Shown: in pieces, positions 53,169 through 64,000 of the stretch
How the letters are laid out: each line of letters begins with the position of its first letter
Position numbering within the stretch: the stretch's first letter is position 1
DNA from: Pseudomonas sp. LD120
GTDB lineage: Bacteria; Pseudomonadota; Gammaproteobacteria; Pseudomonadales; Pseudomonadaceae
Length of the DNA: 64,000 nucleotides
Reading direction: 5' to 3'
NCBI RefSeq assembly: GCF_009861525.1
Contig: NZ_WVHL01000005.1
Span: 2,790,001-2,854,000 of the forward strand
The notes under the pieces: model-generated
Seen by the model: only the letters and a program-made list of their open reading frames with translations
Databases searched by the model: none
Told to the model about the DNA's origin: nothing
Made by a program: the position numbers and the translations under genes

Positions 53169-54587
53169 TTATTGAGACTCGGCAATCCCCAGCGCCGCCA
53201 TCTTCTTGTACAGCGTCGAGCGCCCCAACCCCAGACGCCGGGCCGCTTCCTCCACCTTGCCGGCGCATTGCACCAGGGTCGCGCTGATCAACTGCCGGTC
53301 GAAACGTTCCCGGGCCACGGCGAAGGTTTCCTGGCTCGGCGACTCGGCGGGTAGCGCGGCCGCATGGCGTTGCACCGGGCTGAAGCTGCCAATCGCTGCG
53401 CGAATGTCCGCGGCAGTGAGGATCAGGTCGTCGCTGAGCAGCGCCGCCCGTTCCAGCACATTGCGCAGCTCGCGGATATTCCCCGGCCAGGCATGTTGCG
53501 CCAGCAGGGCCAAGGCTTCGCGGTCCAGTTCATGCTGGCTGCGCAGCTCTTCGAGAATCCCCTCGCTCAGGGCCGGCAGGTCGTCCAGGCGTTCGCGCAG
53601 CGCTGGCACCTGGATCGGCAGCACGTTGAGCCGGTAGTACAGGTCGGCGCGGAACTCGCCGCGCTTGATCGCCGCTTCCAGGTCGGTGGAGGTGGCGGCG
53701 ATGACCCGCACATCGCTGTGGATCACTTCGTTGGAGCCCACCGGCTCGAACTCCTTCTCTTGCAGCACCCGCAGCAACTTGCTTTGCAGGGGCAGGGGCA
53801 TGTCGCCGATTTCATCGAGGAACAGGGTGCCGCCCTGGGCGATCTGCAACTTGCCGGCGCGGCCCTTGCGGTCGGCGCCGGTAAAGGCGCCGGGGGCGGT
53901 GCCGAAGAACTCCGCCTCCAGCAGGGCCTCGGGAATCGCTGCGCTGTTGATGCTGACAAAGGGCTTGTGGGCCCGGGGCGAGGCGCCGTGAATGGCCTGG
54001 GCCAGCAGCTCCTTGCCGGTGCCGGTTTCGCCTTGCAGCAGGATCGGCGACTCGGCGCTGGCGCTGCGTCGGGCCCGGCGTTTGACTTCCAGGCTGGCGG
54101 CACTGGTACCGATGAAATGGGCGAAGTTGTACTTGGTCTGCCGGGCCCGCAGCAGGGAGCGGGTGGAGGCCAGTTCTTCCTGCATGCTCAGGTAGCGCTT
54201 GAGCATCGGTGACAGGCTGCGCAACTCATCGAACAGGGCAAAACCAATGGCGCCGATCACCGTGCCGGCATCGTCGTGGATCGGCAGGCGCATCACCACC
54301 AGCGGCTCCTTGGGGGTGTCCTGCATGTCCAGCAGGATTGGGCGTCCGCTGCGCACCACCTCCCGCAGCAGGCTGCCGGGGATCACGCGTTCGCAGGGCT
54401 TGCCGATGGCGAAGGCGGCGGACTCCAGGCCGAAGCGCCGGGCGTAGCGCTCGTTCATCCAGACGATATTGGCGTCGCGGTCGACGATCACCGTACCTTC
54501 GCTGGACTGCTCGATGATCTCGAACAGCGAACGGATCGCCAGTTGGCGCACACGCTGGTAATCCTTGAGGCTTTCGCTGTCGTTCAT
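53169..54587 (-). CDS. Sigma-54-dependent activator with PAS sensor
   Basis: 472 residues from ATG 54587. N-terminal PAS domain (FEIIEQSSEGTVIVDRDANI; VIGAIGFALFDELRS). AAA+ domain with Walker A GETGTGKE, the sigma-54 contact loop GAFTGA in APGAFTGADRKGRAG, and Walker B GGTLFLDEIGDMP. C-terminal Fis-type helix-turn-helix VEEAARRLGLGRSTLYKKMA. All elements needed for sigma-54 activation are intact. It is adjacent to and probably controls the permease-bdhA-aacS operon, which has a matching promoter. Confidence 0.93.
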   Translation of the reverse strand: MNDSESLKDYQRVRQLAIRSLFEIIEQSSEGTVIVDRDANIVWMNERYARRFGLESAAFAIGKPCERVIPGSLLREVVRSGRPILLDMQDTPKEPLVVMRLPIHDDAGTVIGAIGFALFDELRSLSPMLKRYLSMQEELASTRSLLRARQTKYNFAHFIGTSAASLEVKRRARRSASAESPILLQGETGTGKELLAQAIHGASPRAHKPFVSINSAAIPEALLEAEFFGTAPGAFTGADRKGRAGKLQIAQGGTLFLDEIGDMPLPLQSKLLRVLQEKEFEPVGSNEVIHSDVRVIAATSTDLEAAIKRGEFRADLYYRLNVLPIQVPALRERLDDLPALSEGILEELRSQHELDREALALLAQHAWPGNIRELRNVLERAALLSDDLILTAADIRAAIGSFSPVQRHAAALPAESPSQETFAVARERFDRQLISATLVQCAGKVEEAARRLGLGRSTLYKKMAALGIAESQ

Positions 54588-54647
54588 GGCGGCATCCTGA
54601 AAATGGGCGCAGGGATTATGCCGCAGTCCACGTCTGTTGTTGCGCCG

Positions 54648-54797
54648 CTGTAGCCGCTGTCGAGCTCCAGCGAGGCTGCGAAAAATCTGGCAGTCCCCCT
54701 CCGACAAGGACTTCAGCGCTCTCAGGATCGAGCGTCTCCTGTGGCGGAGTGCCGCCCAGAGCGTTCGCTGCCTGGCCCTGGCGAGGCTGCGAAAAGG
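54648..54797. repeat. REP cluster
   Basis: Degenerate GTAGCCGCTGTCGAGC...GAGGCTGCG units near 54650-54682 and 54776-54792. Between them CTCAGGATCGAGCGTCTCC matches CTCAGGATCGAGCGGCTCC at 2849, so part of the repeat at 2.8 kb recurs here. The 226-bp gap between yejF and the activator gene has no other feature. Confidence 0.6.
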
Positions 54798-54813
54798 GGG
54801 CGTCGGCGACGGG

Positions 54814-56388
<1,575 letters not shown>

Positions 56389-56402
56389 TTCTAGCGTCCG
56401 CT

Positions 56403-57425
56403 TCAAGATCGTGGATCAAAGGCATCGCGCAGCGCCTCGCCGATGAACACCAGCAGCGAGAGGATCAGCGCCAGGGTGAAGAACGCCGTCAGCCCCAGCC
56501 ACGGCGCCTGCAGGTTCTGCTTGCCCTGGCCGATCAACTCGCCCAGGGAGGCGCTGCCAGCGGGCATGCCGAAGCCGAGGAAGTCCAGGGCGGTGAGGGT
56601 CGAGATGGCGCCGGTGAGGATGAACGGCAGGTAGCTCAGGGTGGCGTTCATGGCGTTGGGCAGGATGTGCCGCAGGATCACCTTGCGGTCGCTCAGGCCT
56701 AGGGCCCGGGCGGCCTTGACGTACTCCAGGTTGCGCCCACGGAGGAACTCGGCGCGCACCACGTCCACCAGGGCCAGCCAGGAGAACAGCGCCATGATCC
56801 CCAGCAGCCACCAGAAGTTCGGCTCGACGAACCCCGAGAGGATGATCAGCAGGTAGAGCACCGGCAACCCGGACCAGACTTCCAGCAGGCGCTGGCCCAG
56901 GAGGTCGACCCAGCCACCGTAATAGCCTTGCAGGGCGCCGGCGGTGACGCCGATCAGGGCGCTGATGGCGGTCAGGGCCAGGGCGAACAGGATCGATACC
57001 CGGGCGCCGTAGATCACCCGCGCGGCCACGTCCCGGGCCTGGTCATCGGTGCCCAGCCAGTTGACCGTGCTCGGCGGGCTGGGGGCCGGCTGGCTCAGCT
57101 CATAGTTGGGCGTGTCTTCGCTGAAGGGGATGGGCGGGAACAGCAGCCAGCCACCGTCCTTGCGGATCAGTTGCTGCACGTAGTCGCTGCGGTAGTCGGC
57201 CTGGAACGGCAGTTGGCCACCGAATTGCTGCTCGGTGTAGCGCTTGAACACCGGGAAGTACAAAGAGCCCTGGTAGCTGACCACCAGGGGTTTGTCGTTG
57301 GCGATCAGCTCGCCGCCCAGGGTCAGGATGAACAGGCCGATGAACAGCCACAGCGACCACCAGCCGCGGCGGTTTTGCTTGAAACGGTCCAGGCGCCGGC
57401 GGGCCACGGGAGAAAGCTTGAGCAT
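56403..57425 (-). CDS. yejE: Peptide ABC importer permease YejE
   Basis: 340 residues from ATG 57425, whose first base overlaps the yejB stop (TGATG). Starts with a basic stretch and one helix (LWLFIGLFILTLGGELIAND), then a periplasmic insert, then the BPD transmembrane domain with its EAA loop EYVKAARALGLSDRKVILRH ILPN, which docks on the ATPase. A much longer out-of-phase ORF reaching 58217 is spurious. Confidence 0.94.
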   Translation of the reverse strand: MLKLSPVARRRLDRFKQNRRGWWSLWLFIGLFILTLGGELIANDKPLVVSYQGSLYFPVFKRYTEQQFGGQLPFQADYRSDYVQQLIRKDGGWLLFPPIPFSEDTPNYELSQPAPSPPSTVNWLGTDDQARDVAARVIYGARVSILFALALTAISALIGVTAGALQGYYGGWVDLLGQRLLEVWSGLPVLYLLIILSGFVEPNFWWLLGIMALFSWLALVDVVRAEFLRGRNLEYVKAARALGLSDRKVILRHILPNAMNATLSYLPFILTGAISTLTALDFLGFGMPAGSASLGELIGQGKQNLQAPWLGLTAFFTLALILSLLVFIGEALRDAFDPRS

Positions 57426-58486
57426 CAGGCGTTCCTCGCGGCGAAGTCGATACGCGGGTCGACCAGGGTGTAGCACAGGTCGCCGATGAGTTTTATCAGG
57501 AGGCCAAACAGGGTGAAGATGAACAGCGAACCGAACACCACCGGGTAGTCGCGGGAGACCGCGGCCTCGTAGCTCATGCGCCCCAGGCCGTCGAGGGAGA
57601 AGATCACCTCGATCAGCAAGGAACCGGCGAAGAACACGCTGATAAAGGCCTGGGGAATCCCCGAGACCACCAGCAGCATGGCGTTGCGGAACACATGCCC
57701 ATACAGCACCCGGCGTTCGCTCAGGCCCTTGGCCCGGGCGGTGACCACGTACTGGCGAGTGATCTCGTTGAGAAACGAGTTCTTGGTGAGGATGGTCAGG
57801 GTGGCGAAGCCGCCGATCACCAGGGAGCTCACCGGCAGCACCAGGTGCCAGAAGTAGTCGGCGACCTTGCCCAGGGTACTCAGTTGCTCGAAGTTGTCCG
57901 AGACCAGGCCGCGCACCGGGAACCAGTTCAGCGAAGTGCCCCCGGCGAACAGCACGATCAAAAACATGGCGAACAGGAAGGCGGGCATGGCGTAGCCGAT
58001 AATGATCGCGGTGCTGCTCCAGATGTCGAATTGGCTGCCGTGGCGCACTGCTTTGCGAATTCCCAGGGGGATCGACACCAGGTAGGTGATCAGGGTGGCC
58101 CAGAGCCCCAGGGAAAGGGTCACCGGCATCTTTTCCAGAATCAGGTCGGTGACCGTGGCGCCGCGGAAGAAGCTCTTGCCGAAGTCCAGTTGGGCGTAGT
58201 TCTTGAGCATCAGCCACAGGCGTTCATGGGCCGGTTTGTCGAAGCCGTACTGTCGTTCGATGTCTTCGATCAGCTTGGGGTCCAGGCCACGACTGGCCCG
58301 CGAGCCGCTGCTGCTCATGGCATCGGCGGAGCCGCCGACGGCGCCACCGCCAATCCCTTGCAGACGGGCGATGGCTTGTTCGACCGGGCCGCCGGGAGCC
58401 GCCTGGACGATGACAAAGTTCACCAGGAGGATGATCAGCAAGGTCGGAATGATCAGCACCAGGCGCCGCAGAATGTAGGCCAGCAT
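57425..58486 (-). CDS. yejB: Peptide ABC importer permease YejB
   Basis: 353 residues, starting MLAYILRRLVLIIPTLLIIL. BPD-type permease with the EAA loop QYVVTARAKGLSERRVLYGH VFRN and about six helices. Its ATG shares a base with the yejA stop, and its stop with the yejE ATG, so all are translated together. Confidence 0.94.
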   Translation of the reverse strand: MLAYILRRLVLIIPTLLIILLVNFVIVQAAPGGPVEQAIARLQGIGGGAVGGSADAMSSSGSRASRGLDPKLIEDIERQYGFDKPAHERLWLMLKNYAQLDFGKSFFRGATVTDLILEKMPVTLSLGLWATLITYLVSIPLGIRKAVRHGSQFDIWSSTAIIIGYAMPAFLFAMFLIVLFAGGTSLNWFPVRGLVSDNFEQLSTLGKVADYFWHLVLPVSSLVIGGFATLTILTKNSFLNEITRQYVVTARAKGLSERRVLYGHVFRNAMLLVVSGIPQAFISVFFAGSLLIEVIFSLDGLGRMSYEAAVSRDYPVVFGSLFIFTLFGLLIKLIGDLCYTLVDPRIDFAARNA

Positions 58487-60348
58487 CAGTGGCGTCCTCC
58501 GGGTTGGCCACGGCGGATCAGTTCGGCGGCCATTTGTTCATTGGTCAGCGCGGTGCGGCTGACTTCCCACCAGCTTTCGATGGCCGCGTCATTGCTGGCT
58601 GGCACCTTGGGAATGCCGAAGCGGTTCCACCACACCGTGGAGGTGCCGGGCGGGTAGTAGTTGGCGATCCAGTAGTAGTTCCACTGCAGCACCCGGTCCA
58701 GAGCGTGGGCATAGCGCTGCATCTCCGGCTGGCTGTTGGCTTTCACCAAGCCTTTGAGCAGGGTGTCCACCGCCGGGTTCTTGAGCACCATGTAGTTGTT
58801 GGAGCCGGGGTCGTTGGCCGCGGCCGAGCCAAAGTAGTTGTACAGCTCCATACCCGGTGAGGTGGTGACTGGATAGCCGGTGACGATCATGTCGTAGTCC
58901 CTGGCCATCAGGCGGTTGACGTATTGCGAGGCGTCGATGCGGCGGATGTTTAGGCTGATGCCGATCTGCGCCAGATTGCGCTTGTAGGGCAACAGCAGGC
59001 GCTCAATGGAGTTCTGGGTGATGAGAAAGGTAAAGCTCAGAGGCTCGCCTTGGGCGTTCACCAGCTTGTCGTCTTTGGCTTTCCAGCCGGCTTGTCTCAA
59101 CAGCGCCAGGGCCTGCAACTGCTTGTCGCGGATTACGCCGCTGCCATCGGTCTTGGGGGCCTCGAAAACCTGGGTGAAGACTTCATCGGGGATCTGCCCG
59201 CGCAGGGGTTCGAGGATCTTCAGTTCTTCGGCGTCCGGCAGGCTGCGAGCGGCCAGGGAGGTGTTGGAAAAGAAACTCTGCTGGCGGATGTACAGGTTGC
59301 GCATCATCTGCCGGTTGCTCCATTCGAAATCCCAGAGCATGGCCAGGGCCTGACGCACGCGACGATCCTGGAATACCGGCCGGTCGAGGTTGAACACGTA
59401 GCCCTGGGCCGGTTGCGGCGCCGATTTGGCCAAGTGGGCCTTCTGCAGACGGCCGTCGCTCAGCGCTGGGCTGTCGTAGCCGATGGAGTAGCCGGTGGCG
59501 GAAAACTCGCGGTTGTAGTCATAAGCGCCGCCGCGCAGCACTTGTCGGGCGACGTCGATGTCGCCGAAGTACTCGACGCTGAAACGGTCGAAGTTGTACA
59601 GCCCACGGCTGACCGGCAAGTCCTTGCCCCACCAGTCGGGGTTGCGCAGGAAGGTGATGCTGTTGCCCGAGTCGACCTTGCCGACGCGATAGGGGCCGCT
59701 GCCCAGTGGCGCTTCATAGCCGCCGCCAGCGGCGAAATCGCGACTCTTCCACCAGTGCTCGGGGAACACCGGCAGGGTCGCGATGTCCAGCGCCAGGGTG
59801 CGATTTTCGTTGCTCTTGAAGTCGAAGCGCACCACCCGCGGCGATTCCACGGTGACCCCTTTGACGTCCGCGAACTGGGTGCGGTAGCGCATGCTGCCCT
59901 GGGTCATCAGCAGGTCATAGCTGTAGCGCACGTCTTCGGCGGTGATCGGCGTGTTATCGGCGAAGCGGGCCTTGGGGTTGAGGTAGAAGCGCAGCCACAG
60001 ACCGTCTTTGGCGCGCTCCATCTTCTGGGCCACCAGGCCGTAGACGGTGTAGGGCTCGTCCAAAGAGCGCACAGCCAGCGGCGAGTAGACCAGGCCGTCG
60101 AGCTGGGAGACGCCAATACCTTTGTCTATATAAGGCAGTACATGGTCAAAGCGGCCGATCTCGATCGCCGAGCGGCGCAGGGTCCCGCCCTTGGGGGCCT
60201 GGGGGGTGGCGTAGTCGAAGTGGCTGAAGCCTTGGGGGTACTTGGCCGGTTCGCCGTAGACGGTCATGGCATGTTGTGGCGCGGCCAGGACATTGGCAGC
60301 GGCCAATAGCAGTGCGGTGAAAACAGCGGTGGAGAAAAACAGTCGCAT
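58486..60348 (-). CDS. yejA: Periplasmic peptide/microcin-binding protein YejA
   Basis: 620 residues with a Sec signal peptide (to about residue 22: LLLAAANVLA|APQHA). The body is an extracellular solute-binding protein family 5 (DppA/OppA class), long as in YejA: YGLVAQKMERAKDGLWLRFY LNP and WWGKDLPVSRGLYNFDRFSV. It captures peptides in the periplasm and hands them to YejBEF. First gene of the operon; no promoter motif is outstanding in the 145-bp gap before it. Confidence 0.93.
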   Translation of the reverse strand: MRLFFSTAVFTALLLAAANVLAAPQHAMTVYGEPAKYPQGFSHFDYATPQAPKGGTLRRSAIEIGRFDHVLPYIDKGIGVSQLDGLVYSPLAVRSLDEPYTVYGLVAQKMERAKDGLWLRFYLNPKARFADNTPITAEDVRYSYDLLMTQGSMRYRTQFADVKGVTVESPRVVRFDFKSNENRTLALDIATLPVFPEHWWKSRDFAAGGGYEAPLGSGPYRVGKVDSGNSITFLRNPDWWGKDLPVSRGLYNFDRFSVEYFGDIDVARQVLRGGAYDYNREFSATGYSIGYDSPALSDGRLQKAHLAKSAPQPAQGYVFNLDRPVFQDRRVRQALAMLWDFEWSNRQMMRNLYIRQQSFFSNTSLAARSLPDAEELKILEPLRGQIPDEVFTQVFEAPKTDGSGVIRDKQLQALALLRQAGWKAKDDKLVNAQGEPLSFTFLITQNSIERLLLPYKRNLAQIGISLNIRRIDASQYVNRLMARDYDMIVTGYPVTTSPGMELYNYFGSAAANDPGSNNYMVLKNPAVDTLLKGLVKANSQPEMQRYAHALDRVLQWNYYWIANYYPPGTSTVWWNRFGIPKVPASNDAAIESWWEVSRTALTNEQMAAELIRRGQPGGRH

Positions 60349-60493
60349 GGTCAGCCTTACGAGGCGGGTGAACGATGACCACGATTTGTACGCTAGCGGC
60401 GCATGACTGGCCAGCCGCTTTCACCCGTACAGTGGCCACACGCACAACGGCCCACCATGAGGCGGGCCGTTGAGCAGGCAAATCGCGAGGGAA

Positions 60494-60775
60494 TCAGTCC
60501 TGGCGGCTGGTGACTTCCAGCAAGTGGTAACCGAACTGGGTTTTTACCGGACCTTGTACGACATTGACTGGGGCGCTGAACACCACGGTATCGAATTCCT
60601 TGACCATCTGGCCCGGGCCGAAGGAGCCCAGGTTGCCGCCGTCGCGGCTGGACGGGCAGGTGGAGTTCTTTTTCGCGACTTCGGCGAAATCGGCGCCAGC
60701 TTCGATTTCGGCTTTGAGTTCATTGCACTTGGCTTCGCTGGCAACCAGGATGTGACGGGCGGTGGCTTTGGCCAT
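60494..60775 (-). CDS. Parvulin-type peptidyl-prolyl isomerase (PpiC)
   Basis: 93 residues from ATG 60775 (AAAGGAG upstream). Single parvulin domain: MAKATARHILVASEAKCNEL, NSTCPSSRDGGNLGSFGPGQ, GPVKTQFGYHLLEVTSRQ. Cytoplasmic. Paralogue of the gene at 45196-45471; the loops and the prolyl-site residues agree, but overall identity is moderate. It stands alone between yejA and rtcR. Confidence 0.94.
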   Translation of the reverse strand: MAKATARHILVASEAKCNELKAEIEAGADFAEVAKKNSTCPSSRDGGNLGSFGPGQMVKEFDTVVFSAPVNVVQGPVKTQFGYHLLEVTSRQD

Positions 60776-60930
60776 GGATGTTGCTCCTTTCAAGAAAGTT
60801 GAGAGCCTACCGGATTCAGGTGGCTATTTCTTGTCAAAGTTCCTTCAATGCGTTACCGCCCGGCGCTGGCGGCGACACCCATCTCGGATCGACAGGGGCC
60901 CTGTAGGTGCTGCTGAGCCCGCGAGGCTAC

Positions 60931-61041
60931 GCAAAGGTCCGCAGGACCTTGCCTGGCGGTCTGCCGCCGAACCCGCAGCGCTCATGAGAACGCCGCGTTC
61001 CTTCAGCGCACTGTCGCGAAGTCGTTCGCAGCCTGCGGCAG
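60931..61041. repeat. ~111-bp REP-derived element (copy 3)
   Basis: Matches copies at 2902-3013 and 7394-7504, including the AAGGTCCGCAGGACCTT hairpin. Its REP-like end (GCAGCGGCTACAG) reaches into the rtcR stop codon, TAG read leftward at 61047-61045. The 269-bp gap between ppiC and rtcR holds nothing else. Confidence 0.7.
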
Positions 61042-61044
61042 CGG

Positions 61045-62637
<1,593 letters not shown>

Positions 62638-62783
62638 GTTTATACCTGAAGATAAAAGGCGATAGGTAAAGATATAAAATTATCGAGGCGTTTGTCTTGT
62701 CGAATGGCCAGTGAAAAAGCGAATAAAAATAAAATATTTATAAATCAATAAGTTAAAAAATAATTTGCCGAAAAAACAAAACC

Positions 62784-62798
62784 TGGCACAGCGGCTGC
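62784..62798 (+). promoter_or_regulatory. Sigma-54 promoter of the Ro60-like gene
   Basis: TGGCAC (62784-62789), AGCGG, CTGC (62795-62798) agrees with the consensus TGGCAC-N5-TTGC except one base. It lies 43 bases before the ATG. The AT-rich stretch between it and rtcR (62640-62770) would hold the RtcR binding sites. Confidence 0.8.
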
Positions 62799-62841
62799 AA
62801 TGTATCTGGCAACGAACGAGACAACAGAGCGAGACGCCAAG

Positions 62842-64000
62842 ATGGCCAACTTCCAGCTGTTCAACACCCAACAGGCAAAAGCGCCAGCGAGCACCACCCT
62901 GAACGCTTCCAAGGCACCGGCCTATGCCTACAACGCCAAGCATCGCCTGGCCCAGCTGGCGGTCACCGGTTGCCTGAACTCGACCTTCTACACCTCGCCT
63001 GAAGGTCAACTGGAAGCGGTGCTGCAATTGGTGAGCGAACTGGACAGCCGCTTCGTCGCCCAGGCCGCCCGTTACGCTCGGCAGCAAGGCCATATGAAAG
63101 ACATGCCGGCGCTGCTGCTGGCGGCGCTGACCGCACAACGCTCGGTCCTGGTACCGGAGCTGTTCGCCCAGGTGGTGGACAACGGCAAGATGCTGCGCAA
63201 CTTCGTGCAGATCCTGCGCAGCGGCGTGACCGGGCGCAAATCCCTGGGGTCGCAGCCCAAGCGCCTGGTGCAGAACTGGCTGAACACGGCCACCGAGCGT
63301 CAGTTGCTGCAGGCCTCGGTGGGTAGCCAGCCGTCCCTGGCGGACGTGGTGAAGATGGTTCACCCCAAGCCAAGTGAAGCCTGGCGTGAAGCCTTCTTCG
63401 CCTGGTTGATCGGCAAGCCGGTGGATGTGCAGGCGCTGCCTGAGCTGACCCGCGAGCTACTGGCGTTTCGCAATGGCGAGACAACTCAGGTGCCGCAGGT
63501 GCCGTTCCAGCTGCTCGGCAACGAAGCACTGAGCGCCGGACAATGGGCGGCACAGGCGCGCAACATGGGTTGGCAGGGGCTGCGCATGAACCTCAACACC
63601 CTGGCCCGCCACGGCGCGTTCCAGGTGCCGGGTTGCAGCGAGTACGTGGCGGCGCGGTTGGCGGATGCGGGGGAGGTGGCCAAGGCGCGGGTCTACCCAT
63701 ACCAGTTGCTGGCGGCCTACCGCATGGCCGGCGAGGACGTGCCGCAAGCGGTCCGCGAGGCGCTGCAGGATGCCCTGGAGCTGTCCCTGGCCAACGTGCC
63801 GGCGCTGGCGGGCCACGTGGTGGTGTGCCCGGATGTCTCGGGCTCGATGCACAGCCCGGTCACCGGCTATCGCCAGGGCGCCACCACCGCGGTGCGTTGC
63901 ATTGATGTGGCGGCACTGGTGGCGGCAGCGGTGCTGCGCAAGCAGCCGGCGGCGCGGGTCATGCCGTTCGAGCGGGGGGTGGTGAACATCCACCTCAACC
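62842..64000 (+). CDS. Ro60-like RNA-binding protein (TROVE plus vWA), partial
   Basis: The frame from ATG 62842 (MANFQLFNTQQAKAPASTTL) stays open to the window end, at least 386 codons. Residues about 25-310 form the TROVE domain (YNAKHRLAQLAVTGCLNSTF; SRFVAQAARYARQQGHMKDM PALLL; LRMNLNTLARHGAFQVPGCS). A vWA domain begins near residue 320, with the MIDAS motif DVSGSMHS in HVVVCPDVSGSMHSPV. Bacterial Ro (Rsr) proteins bind Y RNAs and misfolded RNA and assist exoribonucleases; they are found with rtcBA under RtcR. The downstream partners would lie beyond 64000. Confidence 0.92.
   Translation, partial: MANFQLFNTQQAKAPASTTLNASKAPAYAYNAKHRLAQLAVTGCLNSTFYTSPEGQLEAVLQLVSELDSRFVAQAARYARQQGHMKDMPALLLAALTAQRSVLVPELFAQVVDNGKMLRNFVQILRSGVTGRKSLGSQPKRLVQNWLNTATERQLLQASVGSQPSLADVVKMVHPKPSEAWREAFFAWLIGKPVDVQALPELTRELLAFRNGETTQVPQVPFQLLGNEALSAGQWAAQARNMGWQGLRMNLNTLARHGAFQVPGCSEYVAARLADAGEVAKARVYPYQLLAAYRMAGEDVPQAVREALQDALELSLANVPALAGHVVVCPDVSGSMHSPVTGYRQGATTAVRCIDVAALVAAAVLRKQPAARVMPFERGVVNIHLN

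Noticed and set aside
56403..58217. A 604-codon frame starting at 58217
   Set aside because: Its first ~260 codons are an Arg/Pro/Gly-rich shadow of yejB. Only the part from ATG 57425 is real (yejE).

Overview
The window looks like chromosomal DNA of a fluorescent Pseudomonas (P. fluorescens group, near P. protegens or P. chlororaphis). The evidence is the gacA-uvrC-pgsA-tRNA-Gly block, high GC with G/C third positions, several REP/REPIN repeat families typical of this group, and Pseudomonas-type transporters and regulators. No sequence search was possible, so the species is an inference.

Layout. 0-3 kb: the end of a short-chain dehydrogenase, an FAD monooxygenase and a LysE/RhtB exporter. 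3-9 kb: a DUF1615 lipoprotein; a histidine-codon leader with attenuator ahead of a frameshifted class II synthetase-like gene; a DUF4349 protein; a DUF2975/HTH pair; and a DAHP synthase behind a leader peptide rich in Phe, Tyr and Trp plus a second Tyr-rich mini-ORF. 9-14 kb: nitrilase, GNAT, gacA, uvrC, pgsA, tRNA-Gly(GCC). 14-24.7 kb: a decayed island next to the tRNA, holding a broken P4-type integrase, an IS66 remnant, a relic of an Rhs gene, and a type VI secretion cargo cluster (5'-truncated vgrG, DUF2169 adaptor, PAAR-like/Rhs toxin, AT-rich putative immunity gene).

24.8-32.5 kb: an AraC regulator and TonB-dependent receptor (iron/siderophore type), an FAD amine oxidase-like enzyme, an MFS exporter with a divergent LysR regulator, and a VOC protein. 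32.9-40 kb: a TerC/CBS/CorC membrane protein, then a gene graveyard (wecB remnant, toxin-like tail, frameshifted immunity-like gene, further fragments), with an intact DJ-1 protein, a stand-alone divergent RtcB ligase and a HicAB pair among them.

40-44 kb: RidA, an IclR regulator, a fold-III PLP enzyme and a KDG kinase, which together fit catabolism of an amino-sugar acid such as D-glucosaminate into the Entner-Doudoroff route. 44-48 kb: a diguanylate cyclase, a parvulin and a hybrid histidine kinase. 48-54.6 kb: a 3-hydroxybutyrate/acetoacetate unit (GntP permease, BdhA, AacS) with a sigma-54-like promoter and an adjacent sigma-54 activator. 54.8-60.3 kb: the yejABEF microcin C/peptide ABC importer. 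60.5-64 kb: a second parvulin, the RNA-repair activator rtcR and, divergent behind a strong sigma-54 promoter, a Ro60-like TROVE/vWA protein running off the window end.

Repeats are frequent between genes: three REP-like families and a ~111-bp element present three times.
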